DNA of 64,000 nucleotides from Geoanaerobacter pelophilus (lineage in GTDB: Bacteria; Desulfobacterota; Desulfuromonadia; Geobacterales; DSM-12255), in the NCBI RefSeq assembly GCF_018476885.1, contig NZ_JAHCVJ010000002.1, forward strand, positions 434,001-498,000, given 5' to 3'. The notes beneath the pieces are model-generated. The model saw nothing but the letters and a program-made list of their open reading frames with translations. It ran no database searches and was not told where the DNA came from. The position numbers were made by a program, and so were the translations under genes. Positions 15,751-23,558 of this stretch are shown here, one piece after another (position 1 is the first letter of the stretch; each line of letters begins with the position of its first letter).

Positions 15751-16179
15751 TTACGGGCTTTTAACTTGCGCGCAGGGCAAACTATCGCCTGGCGCCAGGC
15801 GCATTTTGGGAATCAGCGCGTCTGGCAGTTCGTTCATCCGCTCCGGGCCGAGCCTGGAAAGTTCTTCCCGGAAACGTTCCGCCTCGGCGGCGAGCAGTGC
15901 TACTTCAATGCGCTGACAAACCGGCCGGACCCGCTGCAAATACTTAATGCCACTGGTCAGCAAAGAGATTGCACCGCCATAATTCTCATTGCGCCAATGC
16001 AGCAGGGCAACGGCGATCTGCAGCATCCCCTGGTAGAACCAGCGCGGTTCATCCTCGGAACCGATCCAGAGGTCTTCGAGCGTCTCGTGGCATTCATACC
16101 AGTCCCCACGATTGAACTCGCCGAACGCCTGTAGAATCGCACCGGAAGGGGAGTCACTACAAGGTCGTTTATTGGACAT
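15751..16179 (-). CDS. DUF309 family protein
   Basis: Soluble helical protein of 142 aa, function unknown. It has the DUF309 signature: FNRGDWYECHETLEDLW followed by PRWFYQGMLQIAVALLHW and NYGGAISLLTSGI. The His-Glu of ECHETLE is conserved in the family and may be functional. It lies 60 bases upstream of the TRIC gene on the same strand; possible two-gene transcript. Confidence 0.83.
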   Translation of the reverse strand: MSNKRPCSDSPSGAILQAFGEFNRGDWYECHETLEDLWIGSEDEPRWFYQGMLQIAVALLHWRNENYGGAISLLTSGIKYLQRVRPVCQRIEVALLAAEAERFREELSRLGPERMNELPDALIPKMRLAPGDSLPCAQVKSP

Positions 16180-16228
16180 ATGAACTTCCTCACTGATCTG
16201 AGCGGACAGACATGCTGAACCGCTTTCT

Positions 16229-16249
16229 TGTTATATTGTACCGCAATGC
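16229..16249 (+). repeat. 21-base intergenic repeat, copy 1
   Basis: The 21 bases from 16229 are identical to 24502-24522 (TGTTATATTGTACC, then GCAATGC). The core has the short dyad ATTG-TACCG-CAAT. It lies between the DUF309 gene and the transglycosylase gene; the sequence after it is also similar (GCAGCGGAAGCAG versus GCTGCAGGAACTG). Confidence 0.6.
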
Positions 16250-16371
16250 AGCGGAAGCAGCATCTATTTGGAGAATGCGCACCATTCGGTTATTGGCAAA
16301 TACAATTCGTGCCATCTACGATTGATTCGGATATACTCGCTCCTCGCCGGAACCGGCAGGTGGAGGCATCT

Positions 16372-17196
16372 TTGAAGGTCGTAAAATGGTTGACAGCAAT
16401 CATTCTCATCAGCCTGTTGGCTTACGCAGCCTGGGTCGGTATCACGCTCTTCCGGCTCCCCTCGGTAACAGGACTTGCCGACAGACATCTGAGCCTGACC
16501 ATCCAGGTAAGGGACTGGCAGGGTAAACAGCATCCATTTATCGTAGGCCCGGCGAATCCCCACTGGACCCCGGCGTCACGCATCCCATCGGAAATGGAGT
16601 GGGCAGTCATCGTGTCGGAAGACGCCAACTTTTATCAACACGAGGGGATTGATGTCAAAGCGATCAAAAACGCTATCAAGTATGACCTGGAAAAGAAGCG
16701 CTTTGCACGCGGCGCCTCGACCATAACCCAGCAAACGGCAAAGAATCTCTTTCTCTCACGGGAAAAAACCGTTACCCGCAAGATCGAGGAGTTCTACCTC
16801 GCCAAGCGGATGGAGCAGGAGCTGACCAAGGAACGGATTCTTGAACTCTACCTCAATATCATCGAGCTGGGGCCAATGGTGTACGGCATCGACCATGGTG
16901 CCCGCTACTATTTCAACAAACCGGCCAGCGCCCTCACTCCCAGGGAATGCTCGTTCCTCGCTGCCATGCTTCCGGGCCCGCAAAAGGTCTACAACCCGTA
17001 CCGGCACCTGGACCGGGTACTGAAACGCTCCGACACGATCCTGCGCCAGTTGCGGCAAAGTGGGGTGCTGAGCGAGGCGGAATACCGCATGGCTCTGGCC
17101 GAGACGCCAGATATCAGCGGCATGCAGCGCAAGGTCGATAAAAGCTTTACCGGAAAAGTCCGCAGATTTTTCAAAGGCCTGTTCAGCTTTTCATAA
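16372..17196 (+). CDS. mtgA: Monofunctional peptidoglycan glycosyltransferase (GT51)
   Basis: Membrane-anchored enzyme that polymerises lipid II into glycan strands in the periplasm. About 274 aa from TTG 16372, which has GGAGG five bases upstream. One N-terminal membrane helix (WLTAIILISLLAYAAWVGI) is followed by a single GT51 domain: VIVSEDANFYQHEGID with the catalytic Glu, RGASTITQQTAKNLFLSREK, ILELYLNIIELGPMVYGID and ECSFLAAMLPGP. No transpeptidase domain follows. The upstream frame from 16228 runs across the 21-base repeat and lacks an RBS, so it is not used. Assignment to mtgA rests on domain layout. Confidence 0.88.
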   Translation: MKVVKWLTAIILISLLAYAAWVGITLFRLPSVTGLADRHLSLTIQVRDWQGKQHPFIVGPANPHWTPASRIPSEMEWAVIVSEDANFYQHEGIDVKAIKNAIKYDLEKKRFARGASTITQQTAKNLFLSREKTVTRKIEEFYLAKRMEQELTKERILELYLNIIELGPMVYGIDHGARYYFNKPASALTPRECSFLAAMLPGPQKVYNPYRHLDRVLKRSDTILRQLRQSGVLSEAEYRMALAETPDISGMQRKVDKSFTGKVRRFFKGLFSFS

Positions 17197-17343
17197 CGGC
17201 ACAGAACTATTGATTATTAGCCGACAAGGACTAAAATTACGGATTCTTCAGCACAACGCACCATGGCCCTTTACTGGGCAACGATATGACGTTAAAATTC
17301 CGGTAACGCCACGGGCGTGATTCGACAAACACAGGAGGTAACC

Positions 17344-17559
17344 ATGGAAATCGACATGCGCCGGTTGCGCAACCTGATCAGCAAACAAAGGGACGAGATT
17401 GAACGGAGTGTCGAGGGGACCGGCTACCTGGCCAGGACAGTGATCGGCGTCGGCACCTTTTTGCTCGATAACGAAGGCAACATCGACCTGTTATCAGCCA
17501 AACAGCTGACTACCTTTGAAAAATTCCTCAAGCCGCTCCTGGAGCAGCCCCCTCGGTAA
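17344..17559 (+). CDS. Small conserved-type hypothetical protein, 71 aa
   Basis: Starts at ATG 17344 behind a strong RBS (ACAGGAGGT) and ends at 17559. The product is amphipathic with a charged N-terminal helix (MRRLRNLISKQRDEIERSV), then GYLARTVIGVGTFLLDNEGNI and FEKFLKPLLEQPPR. The middle hydrophobic stretch is too short for a clear membrane span. No family is recognised. The good RBS and regular codon use make it a likely gene. Confidence 0.65.
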   Translation: MEIDMRRLRNLISKQRDEIERSVEGTGYLARTVIGVGTFLLDNEGNIDLLSAKQLTTFEKFLKPLLEQPPR

Positions 17560-17602
17560 GCAGCCAACAAGAGGATTGCACAGCCTGATAACAGCAAATA
17601 AA

Positions 17603-17673
17603 TTGCACGGTTAGCCACAGACATGCTATATTTAGCAGCCTCTGAACCACAGGGACATCCCTGTGGTTTTTTT
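17603..17673 (+). promoter_or_regulatory. Promoter plus immediate terminator: leader of rsgA
   Basis: TTGCAC (17603-17608), 18-base spacer, TATATT (17627-17632). Twelve bases later begins the hairpin ACCACAGGG/CCCTGTGGT (17646-17667) with loop ACAT and seven T. rsgA starts at GTG 17701. From ACATGCTATA to GAGAGA this leader is almost the same as that of the ABC-F gene at 29659-29752. Confidence 0.7.
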
Positions 17674-17700
17674 ATGAGCGCAGAATGAGAGAGTCACCCA

Positions 17701-18621
17701 GTGAAAAGGGAACATAACAGGACCGGTAAGGCCTCAGCTACGCAAAGCACCTCTCAGGATCAGGCATGCCAGGGTTTAATAACAGCCCACCATGGCATTG
17801 AGGTCGAAGTTCTCTTCACAACGGGCAAACGCCGCATGGTAAGGGTTAAGCGGAGTTCCGGGCATGTGGTCGGCGATGATGTGGAGGTCACGGGTGAAGT
17901 CCTGAGGCGGTTGCCCCGTCGGACAGAACTGCGACGGCGCGATGCCCGGGGCGGCATCCACCTGGTTGCGGCAAACCTGGATGTGCTTGGAATAGTGGTC
18001 GCACTCAACTCGCCGTCCGGGTTCATAGACCGGGCCATTGTTTCGGCCCGGGTAGCTCAGTTGCAACCCTTCGTGGTGGTCAGCAAGTGCGATCTGGACG
18101 ACACCTCCGCACTGCTTGCCAACCTTCAGCGGATCTATGTCGGTTCGGTTCCCGTTTTTGCCCTCAGCGCCAAGAACCAGACTGGGCTGGCGCCACTGCA
18201 AGCTTTTCTGAATGAGGGACACAGAGGGGTCTTTGTCGGATCGAGCGGCGTCGGTAAAAGTTCGCTGCTTAACGCCCTCTGCCCGGAGATTGACCTCAAG
18301 GTGGGTACGGTCAGTGATTACAATGGGCTGGGGCGACATACCACCACAGTCTCCACGTTGCATGCACTGTCCGGAGGTGGCGAACTGGTTGACACCCCCG
18401 GGTTCAGGGATTTCGGCTTGGTGGATATCACGGCAGAGGAACTGTCCAGCCACTTCCCAGGGTTCGAAGAACATGGGGAGATGCGCTGTCGTTTTCGCAA
18501 CTGCCGACACCGGACCGAACCAAGTTGTGCTGTCATCAGACTGGTGGAACTGGGACAGATTCCGGACGACCGTTACTCCATGTACCTGGAACTGTTGAGT
18601 GAGGTCGAGGCTAGCCGGTGA
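17701..18621 (+). CDS. rsgA: Small ribosomal subunit biogenesis GTPase RsgA (YjeQ)
   Basis: Circularly permuted GTPase that checks maturation of the 30S decoding centre. 306 aa from GTG 17701. An N-terminal OB-fold (residues 25-95) is followed by the permuted G motifs: VVSKCDLDD (G4), ALSAK (G5), GSSGVGKSSLLNAL (G1 P-loop), GRHTTT (G2) and DTPGFRDFG (G3). The C-terminal zinc site is present: MRCRFRNCRHRTEPSC plus VIRLVELGQI. The leader contains an intrinsic terminator between promoter and start codon, so synthesis probably depends on readthrough. Confidence 0.95.
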   Translation: MKREHNRTGKASATQSTSQDQACQGLITAHHGIEVEVLFTTGKRRMVRVKRSSGHVVGDDVEVTGEVLRRLPRRTELRRRDARGGIHLVAANLDVLGIVVALNSPSGFIDRAIVSARVAQLQPFVVVSKCDLDDTSALLANLQRIYVGSVPVFALSAKNQTGLAPLQAFLNEGHRGVFVGSSGVGKSSLLNALCPEIDLKVGTVSDYNGLGRHTTTVSTLHALSGGGELVDTPGFRDFGLVDITAEELSSHFPGFEEHGEMRCRFRNCRHRTEPSCAVIRLVELGQIPDDRYSMYLELLSEVEASR

Positions 18622-18681
18622 ATTTCCTTAAACCGCTCCCCAAGCAGCCGCGCCGGTAATCAGCCAGCGCTGGGTCCATGC

Positions 18682-19083
18682 TTAACCATGATCTTTTCGT
18701 CGTTTTAGCAAGCCATCAACACTCCAGATGCCACTCCCGTAGGCGGCAATGAACAGGAACACGAAGCAGTAAAGCGCCGCCAGTTCGCCGTTGTTCTGAA
18801 GCGGCAGCAGCGCCTTGGTTCCGTGCCCAATCCAGTAGGCAACAGCCATCTGCCCGCTGGTGATAAACGCAGCCCAGTGAGTTAGCAGGCCGATCATGAT
18901 TAAGGTGCCGCCAAACAGCTCGATCGGACCGGCGACATAGGTAATGAATGCCGGGACATTGTCAGGCATACCCGGCGGAAAGCCCAACAGCTTCTGGACG
19001 CCATGCCAAAGAAAGAGAAACCCGACAACTATCCGCATCAGCGCGTAACAATGGTCACTGTATTTGCTCATGAATGAATTCAT
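18682..19083 (-). CDS. DoxX family membrane protein
   Basis: Inner-membrane protein of 133 aa with four hydrophobic helices: ALMRIVVGFLFLWHGVQKLLG, a central VAGPIELFGGTLIMIGLLTHWAAFI, GQMAVAYW and LYCFVFLFIAAYGSG. The WHGVQKLLGFPPG segment and the Glu of IELFGGTLI are DoxX family marks. The role is not established; some DoxX proteins join oxidoreductase complexes that handle thiols or sulfur. RBS AGGGGAGGTG. Monocistronic, convergent with rsgA. Confidence 0.85.
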   Translation of the reverse strand: MNSFMSKYSDHCYALMRIVVGFLFLWHGVQKLLGFPPGMPDNVPAFITYVAGPIELFGGTLIMIGLLTHWAAFITSGQMAVAYWIGHGTKALLPLQNNGELAALYCFVFLFIAAYGSGIWSVDGLLKRRKDHG

Positions 19084-19212
19084 GGGGCCACCTCCCCTTT
19101 AGAATCAACTCCACAAGACCATTTTAGTCCAATTTCATAAAAATCTACAGGATGGCACTAGTGCAAGCCGGGTTTGGAGGGGGAGGAATTGCTCAGGTGC
19201 CGTTGCGAATAG

Positions 19213-19308
19213 TTACGCCGCGACCGGGGAGGTTCTCTGATGATACTCGGTATCGACCGTGGCCGTAACAACAAACTTCGCCCAGGTGATATGCTGGGGA
19301 ACCGCTAA
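19213..19308 (+). pseudogene. Short fragment resembling a DbpA-type RNA-binding domain
   Basis: A frame ending at TAA 19308 reads RGGSLMILGIDRGRNNKLRPGDMLGNR. The stretch LGIDRGRNNKLRPGDMLG resembles the first strand and loop of the DbpA C-terminal RNA-binding domain (pattern I-x-x-G-R-x-x-x-L-R-P-G-D-x-x-G). It is cut off after Gly and closed by a GGCGGCC terminator. An ATG at 19240 with GGGGAGG could also give a 22-aa peptide. The rest of the 268-base gap (19084-19351) shows nothing else. Confidence 0.35.
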
Positions 19309-19311
19309 TTC

Positions 19312-19331
19312 AGGCGGCCAATTGGCCGCCT
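19312..19331. terminator. GGCGGCC-family hairpin, perfect palindrome
   Basis: AGGCGGCC-AATT-GGCCGCCT, followed on the plus side by ATTTCGTTT. It could also terminate the minus-strand DUF1003 gene that ends at 19352. Confidence 0.7.
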
Positions 19332-19351
19332 ATTTCGTTTCCGGACTTAGC

Positions 19352-19816
19352 TTAGGTCTCCCCTGCTCTCTTGTTGCGCAGTTCCTCTAACATCTTGTGG
19401 ATCTCGGCAATGACCGTGTTTTGCGCTTCGAGGTTCTCCAAGATGACCTGGATTTCAGTTTCCGCCTTCAGATTGACTTCATAATCGACGTGTGCCTCAA
19501 TCCGGTCGTGATCGGCTTTGCGGTTCTGGCTCATCATGATCATCGGGGCGGTATATGCCGCCTGAAGCGACAACACCAGATTCATCAGAATGAAGGGGTA
19601 GGGGTCCCAGTGCCGTACCCAGGCGGTGACATTGAGAAGCGCCCACAAGGTAAGCAGGAGCGACTGGCCAATTATGAAATGCCATGAGCCCACCTTGGCG
19701 GCAATCCAGTCCGCCGCTTTCTGGCCAATAGTTAACCGCTCCTTGATGACTTCGTTGACGTTCTTTATCGGTCCGTGCTCATGCCGATAATGCGGCGGGA
19801 ATGGGCTTTGCTTCAT
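19352..19816 (-). CDS. DUF1003 family membrane protein
   Basis: Inner-membrane protein of 154 aa from ATG 19816, chosen for the AAGGAG eight bases upstream; the open frame continues to 19939 without an RBS. Family marks: RLTIGQKAADWIAAKVGSW, two close membrane helices (FIIGQSLLLTLWALLNV and PFILMNLVLSLQAAYTAPMI) and MMSQNRKADHDR. A Glu/Lys coiled coil closes the protein. Function unknown. Confidence 0.85.
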   Translation of the reverse strand: MKQSPFPPHYRHEHGPIKNVNEVIKERLTIGQKAADWIAAKVGSWHFIIGQSLLLTLWALLNVTAWVRHWDPYPFILMNLVLSLQAAYTAPMIMMSQNRKADHDRIEAHVDYEVNLKAETEIQVILENLEAQNTVIAEIHKMLEELRNKRAGET

Positions 19817-19970
19817 GGGGTTACTCCTTGTGCTCCTGATCAGGCCATCCAGGGTTCCTTGATGTTGTACTAAAGCAATAATACCAGCCATTGGGTACGC
19901 TACAATCAAGGAGACCAGACTGTAGACTCTGCCCAGCATGTAATTTTATTAACTGTTTGGGCCAGGAAAG

Positions 19971-20921
19971 TTGTGTTACATAGCAGACGCAACCACCAAA
20001 TTTTTAATCGGCTCAAGCGTGAACAAGATTCCGACAACTAGCCCCTCTTCAGTGGGGCTGACCTTTGGCATTTCCGCCTACCTCATCTGGGGATTTTTCC
20101 CGATCTACTTTAAGGGGCTGGAAAGCGTACCTCCTTTGCAGGTGGTCTGTCACCGGATTATCTGGTCGGCGCTTTTTCTGGCAATTCTGATCACCCTGCG
20201 CCGCGGCTGGGGTGAGGTTGCCGCCGCCTTCTCCTCTCGAGGAAACCTGCTGCTCCTGGTCACCACGGCCCTGCTCATCGCCACCAACTGGCTCATCTTC
20301 ATCATCGCCGTCGGTCATGCCGAGGTGCTGCAGTCCAGCCTCGGCTACTTCATGACCCCGTTCGTTTCGGTCGTGCTCGGGGTATTCCGTTTAAAGGAGA
20401 GGCTGAGACGGATGCAGGTTGCAGCCTTGGTGCTGGCATTTATCGGCGTGGCGCTGATCACAGCTCAACAGAGCGCACCTCCCTGGGCCGCGCTGACCCT
20501 GGCAGCCACCTTCGGCACATACGGGCTGCTGCGCAAGGTGGCAGGGGTGGATGCCCTTGCCGGACTGGCAGTCGAGACTTTTATTCTGGCTCCTGCTGCG
20601 GCTGGCTATCTCGCGTATGCCGAGATTATTGGGGTGGCTGGTTTCAGGCATTCAGGCGGGGGGATTGCTACACTGCTCATCTGCAGCGGGCTGGTCACTT
20701 CGCTGCCGCTCCTGCTGTTCGCAGCGGCGGCGCGCCGGCTCAGACTGGCCACCATCGGCTTCCTGCAGTATCTGACCCCGACCATGCATTTTCTGATAGC
20801 CGTGTTGTTGTACCACGAACCGTTTACCGCGGCCAACCTGGCGAGTTTCGGCTTCATCTGGCTAGGGCTGCTGCTTTATTCGCTGAATGTGCTGAGCATG
20901 GCTAGGCAACCGACAAAGTAA
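19971..20921 (+). CDS. rarD: EamA/DMT-superfamily transporter, RarD type
   Basis: Polytopic membrane permease of up to 316 aa with about ten helices in two EamA repeats. RarD marks: GISAYLIWGFFPIYFKGL near the start, EVVCHRIIWS-like VVCHRIIWSALF, ATNWLIFIIAVGHAEVLQSSLGYF, and FLQYLTPTMHFLIAVLLYHEPF near the end. RarD relatives are tied to chloramphenicol phenotypes, but the substrate is not known. The start is uncertain: TTG 19971 follows AGGAAAG, while GTG 20019 begins VNKIPTTSPS closer to the first helix. Confidence 0.87.
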   Translation: MCYIADATTKFLIGSSVNKIPTTSPSSVGLTFGISAYLIWGFFPIYFKGLESVPPLQVVCHRIIWSALFLAILITLRRGWGEVAAAFSSRGNLLLLVTTALLIATNWLIFIIAVGHAEVLQSSLGYFMTPFVSVVLGVFRLKERLRRMQVAALVLAFIGVALITAQQSAPPWAALTLAATFGTYGLLRKVAGVDALAGLAVETFILAPAAAGYLAYAEIIGVAGFRHSGGGIATLLICSGLVTSLPLLLFAAAARRLRLATIGFLQYLTPTMHFLIAVLLYHEPFTAANLASFGFIWLGLLLYSLNVLSMARQPTK

Positions 20922-20984
20922 CCGTGAATCAGATTGTGACGACAGCGACTGAACCTCACTAAACGCTGCTTTGCGCCACTTGCC

Positions 20985-21572
20985 TCAACCAAGAAAGGGC
21001 AAGGCGAACATCAGCGTAAAACCGTTGACCATGAGCAGAGTTCCGCAGGCTGCGGATGCCGCGGAAATACAGAACACCACAAAAGAGCTGGACAGTATGG
21101 CAATGGAAGACATCACAATAGCGATCTGGAGAAAGGCTTCTGCAAAGTCGAAGTACGGGTCTTTTCTCATGGAGACATCGCGGGATTGCTCCTGTTGTTT
21201 CGCCTTGACCTCGATCTCTTTCTTCTCGGCCGCATAACGAGCCGATTCCTTTTCCGCCAATGCCAGCAACTCCACGTACTGTTTTCTGGCTTCAGGCACC
21301 ATAGCTCCGCCGCGCTCTACCAGTAACGCCTTTGTTTTGATGGCCTCGATCCGGTAGGTATGTTCCCGCATTACCTTTGACTGGTAAAAAGCCCATTGGT
21401 TCGAGGCCTGTTGCTGCGACAGCATCATATCCTTGCCGGCATTGTTGCCCCCCAGAGAGGTGATGGCCAGCAACACCGCATACAGTGCCGTAACCAGGGC
21501 GACCCGCCGCCCGAACCTGTTCTTTGCCTGTTCCGCCAGTTCCTCATAATCAGGGACATCGATATCTGCCAT
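20985..21572 (-). CDS. DUF4337 domain membrane protein
   Basis: Protein of 195 aa matching the DUF4337 pattern: an N-terminal helix (RRVALVTALYAVLLAITSL), the segment AGKDMMLSQQQASNQWAFYQSK, a long charged coiled coil (residues 70-135), and two C-terminal helices (FLQIAIVMSSIAILSS and SAACGTLLMVNGFTLMF). Function unknown. RBS ACGGAGA. A GGCGGCC hairpin lies upstream at 21628, belonging to the next minus-strand gene. Confidence 0.8.
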   Translation of the reverse strand: MADIDVPDYEELAEQAKNRFGRRVALVTALYAVLLAITSLGGNNAGKDMMLSQQQASNQWAFYQSKVMREHTYRIEAIKTKALLVERGGAMVPEARKQYVELLALAEKESARYAAEKKEIEVKAKQQEQSRDVSMRKDPYFDFAEAFLQIAIVMSSIAILSSSFVVFCISAASAACGTLLMVNGFTLMFALPFLG

Positions 21573-21627
21573 TTGTCTCTCCGTTGTAAAAGTTAAAAAC
21601 CGCTCTCCGCGCTCTGCTAATTAATCT

Positions 21628-21650
21628 AAAGGCGGCCGCTGGGCCGCCTT
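21628..21650. terminator. GGCGGCC-family hairpin
   Basis: AAAGGCGGCC-GCTG-GGCCGCCTT. On the minus strand it lies 60 bases past the stop of the CsbD-like gene and before the DUF4337 gene. Confidence 0.65.
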
Positions 21651-21709
21651 ATCACACCACATTCCTGCTGAAGACATAAAACTGATCAGACAGTACGAAG
21701 TCTCAGCCG

Positions 21710-21889
21710 TTAAAACCCGCACATTGCCTGGGCTTTACCGATTTTACCATGAAGCTTACCGGCGATACGCTCAACCCTACCCTTCGCCTCCAGCTTCCTG
21801 TTGGAGAACAAGGACCCGACAAACTTTTTGACCGTACCCCGTACCTCGTGAAACATGCCCCTTGCCATCCGTTTTCTGCTGGCTCTCAT
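21710..21889 (-). CDS. CsbD-like stress protein, 59 aa
   Basis: Short gene from ATG 21889, with RBS GGGAGG eight bases upstream, to TAA 21710. The product has the CsbD pattern: MFHEVRGTVKKFVGSLFSN, RKLEAKGRVERIAGKL and HGKIGKAQ, that is, repeated G-x-x-K/R with E-x-x-G spacing. It is highly basic and lacks a signal peptide. CsbD-like proteins are general-stress proteins of unknown mechanism. Two nearby Met codons (8 and 12) are alternative starts. Confidence 0.78.
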   Translation of the reverse strand: MRASRKRMARGMFHEVRGTVKKFVGSLFSNRKLEAKGRVERIAGKLHGKIGKAQAMCGF

Positions 21890-22134
21890 GATGAACCTCC
21901 CTGGCGCTCGTTAAAATTGGCGGCCACTTGGAACTTCCATCTCCATCACATTAACTCTCCGGTTGCTTATATTATAGCAGAATTCCGACCATGCAACTAC
22001 CGGTTAACATGCGGCTAAGATTAGTGTGACTATTTGCCAATTGTGCCGTCAGCGCAGGTGTTGCTTGTTGCGGGAGGCCAAGACTCTGTTATGCTTACTC
22101 TATCAGTCTGAGCGCTATGTGAAAGGGGATTTCC

Positions 22135-22353
22135 ATGTACGGCAATGACAGGATTTATAAAAAAGTCGAGATAATAGGTGTTGCCGCCGGCAGCATTGAA
22201 GCGGCTATTGAAACAGCTCTGGTCAAGGCGCAGACCTCGCTTGACAAGTTGTCCTGGTTCGAGGTGCAGGAGATCCGCGGCCACATAGGACCTGACGGCA
22301 AGGTCGCTGAATATCAGGTGGTTCTCAAGGTGTCTTTCGAGCTGAAAGGGTAG
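22135..22353 (+). CDS. Dodecin flavin-binding protein
   Basis: Small dodecamer-forming protein of 72 aa that stores or buffers FMN/riboflavin. Family marks: YKKVEIIGVAAGSIEAAIE, then LSWFEVQEIRGHIG with the flavin-stacking Trp, and VAEYQVVLKVSFELKG at the end. The Ser-Trp-Phe-Glu-Val core and Arg-Gly-His are conserved. RBS GAAAGGGGA. A GGCGGC hairpin lies between it and ald. Confidence 0.93.
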   Translation: MYGNDRIYKKVEIIGVAAGSIEAAIETALVKAQTSLDKLSWFEVQEIRGHIGPDGKVAEYQVVLKVSFELKG

Positions 22354-22380
22354 CCGCAGAAGACTGCCATTCTGAATCAT

Positions 22381-22402
22381 AAGGCGGCTTGATGGCCGCC
22401 TT
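22381..22402 (+). terminator. GGCGGCC-family hairpin after dodecin gene
   Basis: AAGGCGGC-TTGATG-GCCGCCTT followed by TACTTTTTG. It lies 28 bases past the dodecin stop and 34 bases before the ald start. Confidence 0.7.
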
Positions 22403-22436
22403 TACTTTTTGCCGTAACGTGTTGCGGAGGTGGCAG

Positions 22437-23558
22437 ATGCGTGTTGGGGTTGCCCGTGAAATAAAAGCGCAAGAGTATCGTGTGGCCCTGACTCCACAAG
22501 GGGTCAGGCAGCTGCGAACTGACGGTCACGAGGTTCTGGTCGAGCATGGCGCCGGGGTTGGCAGCGGCTTCAGTGATGACGACTATCGCTTGGCTGGTGG
22601 AGCGCTGGTGGAACGCGCGATTCTGTTTGGCGAGACAGAGCTGCTGGTCAAGGTCAAGGAGCCGCTTGCGACCGAATGCGCCCTGTTGCGACCGGGACAG
22701 ATGCTATTCACCTATCTGCATCTTGCCCCTAACCGCCCCCTCGTCGAACTGCTGCTGGCAAGCAGAGTGACCGCCTTTGCCTACGAGACCCTGGAAAAGG
22801 ACGGCAGGAAACCACTACTTGAGCCTATGAGTGAGATCGCCGGCAGAATGGCACCAATCATGGGGAGTTATTATCTGCAGCGGCCACAGGGAGGTAATGG
22901 CCTGCTGCCCTGCGGAATGCCGGGTGTACCGCCTGCGCGAGCAGTTATTGTTGGCGCAGGTACGGTCGGCGCCGGGGCAGCACGGATCGCACTCGGCATC
23001 GGTATGGAGACCGTCGTGCTGAACCGGGGGGTAGAACGGCTGCAGCAAATCGACCAGGTCTTCCGAGGAGCGGTGCGTACCAGGATCCTCGCTGACGACA
23101 CCCTGCATGATGAGCTGTCTGCAGCCGATATCGTTATCGGGGCGCTCTATGCAACCGGCAGCAGGACACCGGTCGTCATTACCGGCGAGATGCTCGCCAG
23201 GATGAAGCCTGGAGCGGTGATCGTGGATGTGGCGATCGACCAGGGAGGGTGTGTTGAGACCAGCCACCCCACGACCCATGACGAGCCGGTCTACAGCGTT
23301 TCCGGAATCATCCACTACTGCGTGGCCAACATGCCCGGGGCATACCCCAGGACCTCCACCCTGGCGCTGACCAATGCAACCCTGCCGTATATCCGGATCC
23401 TGGCAAAGTCGGGGAGCGCAGCTGCGCTGCAGGCATCTCCCGAATTGGCGTCTGCTCTGAACCTGTTGGACGGCCGGATCGTTCACCAGGGTGTGGCGGC
23501 GGCGCTCGGCCTTGGGCCGGCTCCTGACATTAAAAGTGGCGGGCATCATGCGGCATAA
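22437..23558 (+). CDS. ald: Alanine dehydrogenase
   Basis: NAD-dependent enzyme that interconverts alanine with pyruvate and ammonia. 373 aa from ATG 22437 with GGAGG upstream. MRVGVAREIKAQEYRVALTP with Arg15 and Lys near 75 (LVKVKEP) mark the pyruvate site, AGRMAPIMGSYYLQRPQGG the hinge, VIVGAGTVGAGAARIALGIG the Rossmann loop, and VDVAIDQGGCVETSHPTTHD the active site, ending in NMPGAYPRTSTLALTNATLPY. Its last 11 bases overlap the carbamate kinase start, so the two are translationally coupled. Confidence 0.95.
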   Translation: MRVGVAREIKAQEYRVALTPQGVRQLRTDGHEVLVEHGAGVGSGFSDDDYRLAGGALVERAILFGETELLVKVKEPLATECALLRPGQMLFTYLHLAPNRPLVELLLASRVTAFAYETLEKDGRKPLLEPMSEIAGRMAPIMGSYYLQRPQGGNGLLPCGMPGVPPARAVIVGAGTVGAGAARIALGIGMETVVLNRGVERLQQIDQVFRGAVRTRILADDTLHDELSAADIVIGALYATGSRTPVVITGEMLARMKPGAVIVDVAIDQGGCVETSHPTTHDEPVYSVSGIIHYCVANMPGAYPRTSTLALTNATLPYIRILAKSGSAAALQASPELASALNLLDGRIVHQGVAAALGLGPAPDIKSGGHHAA

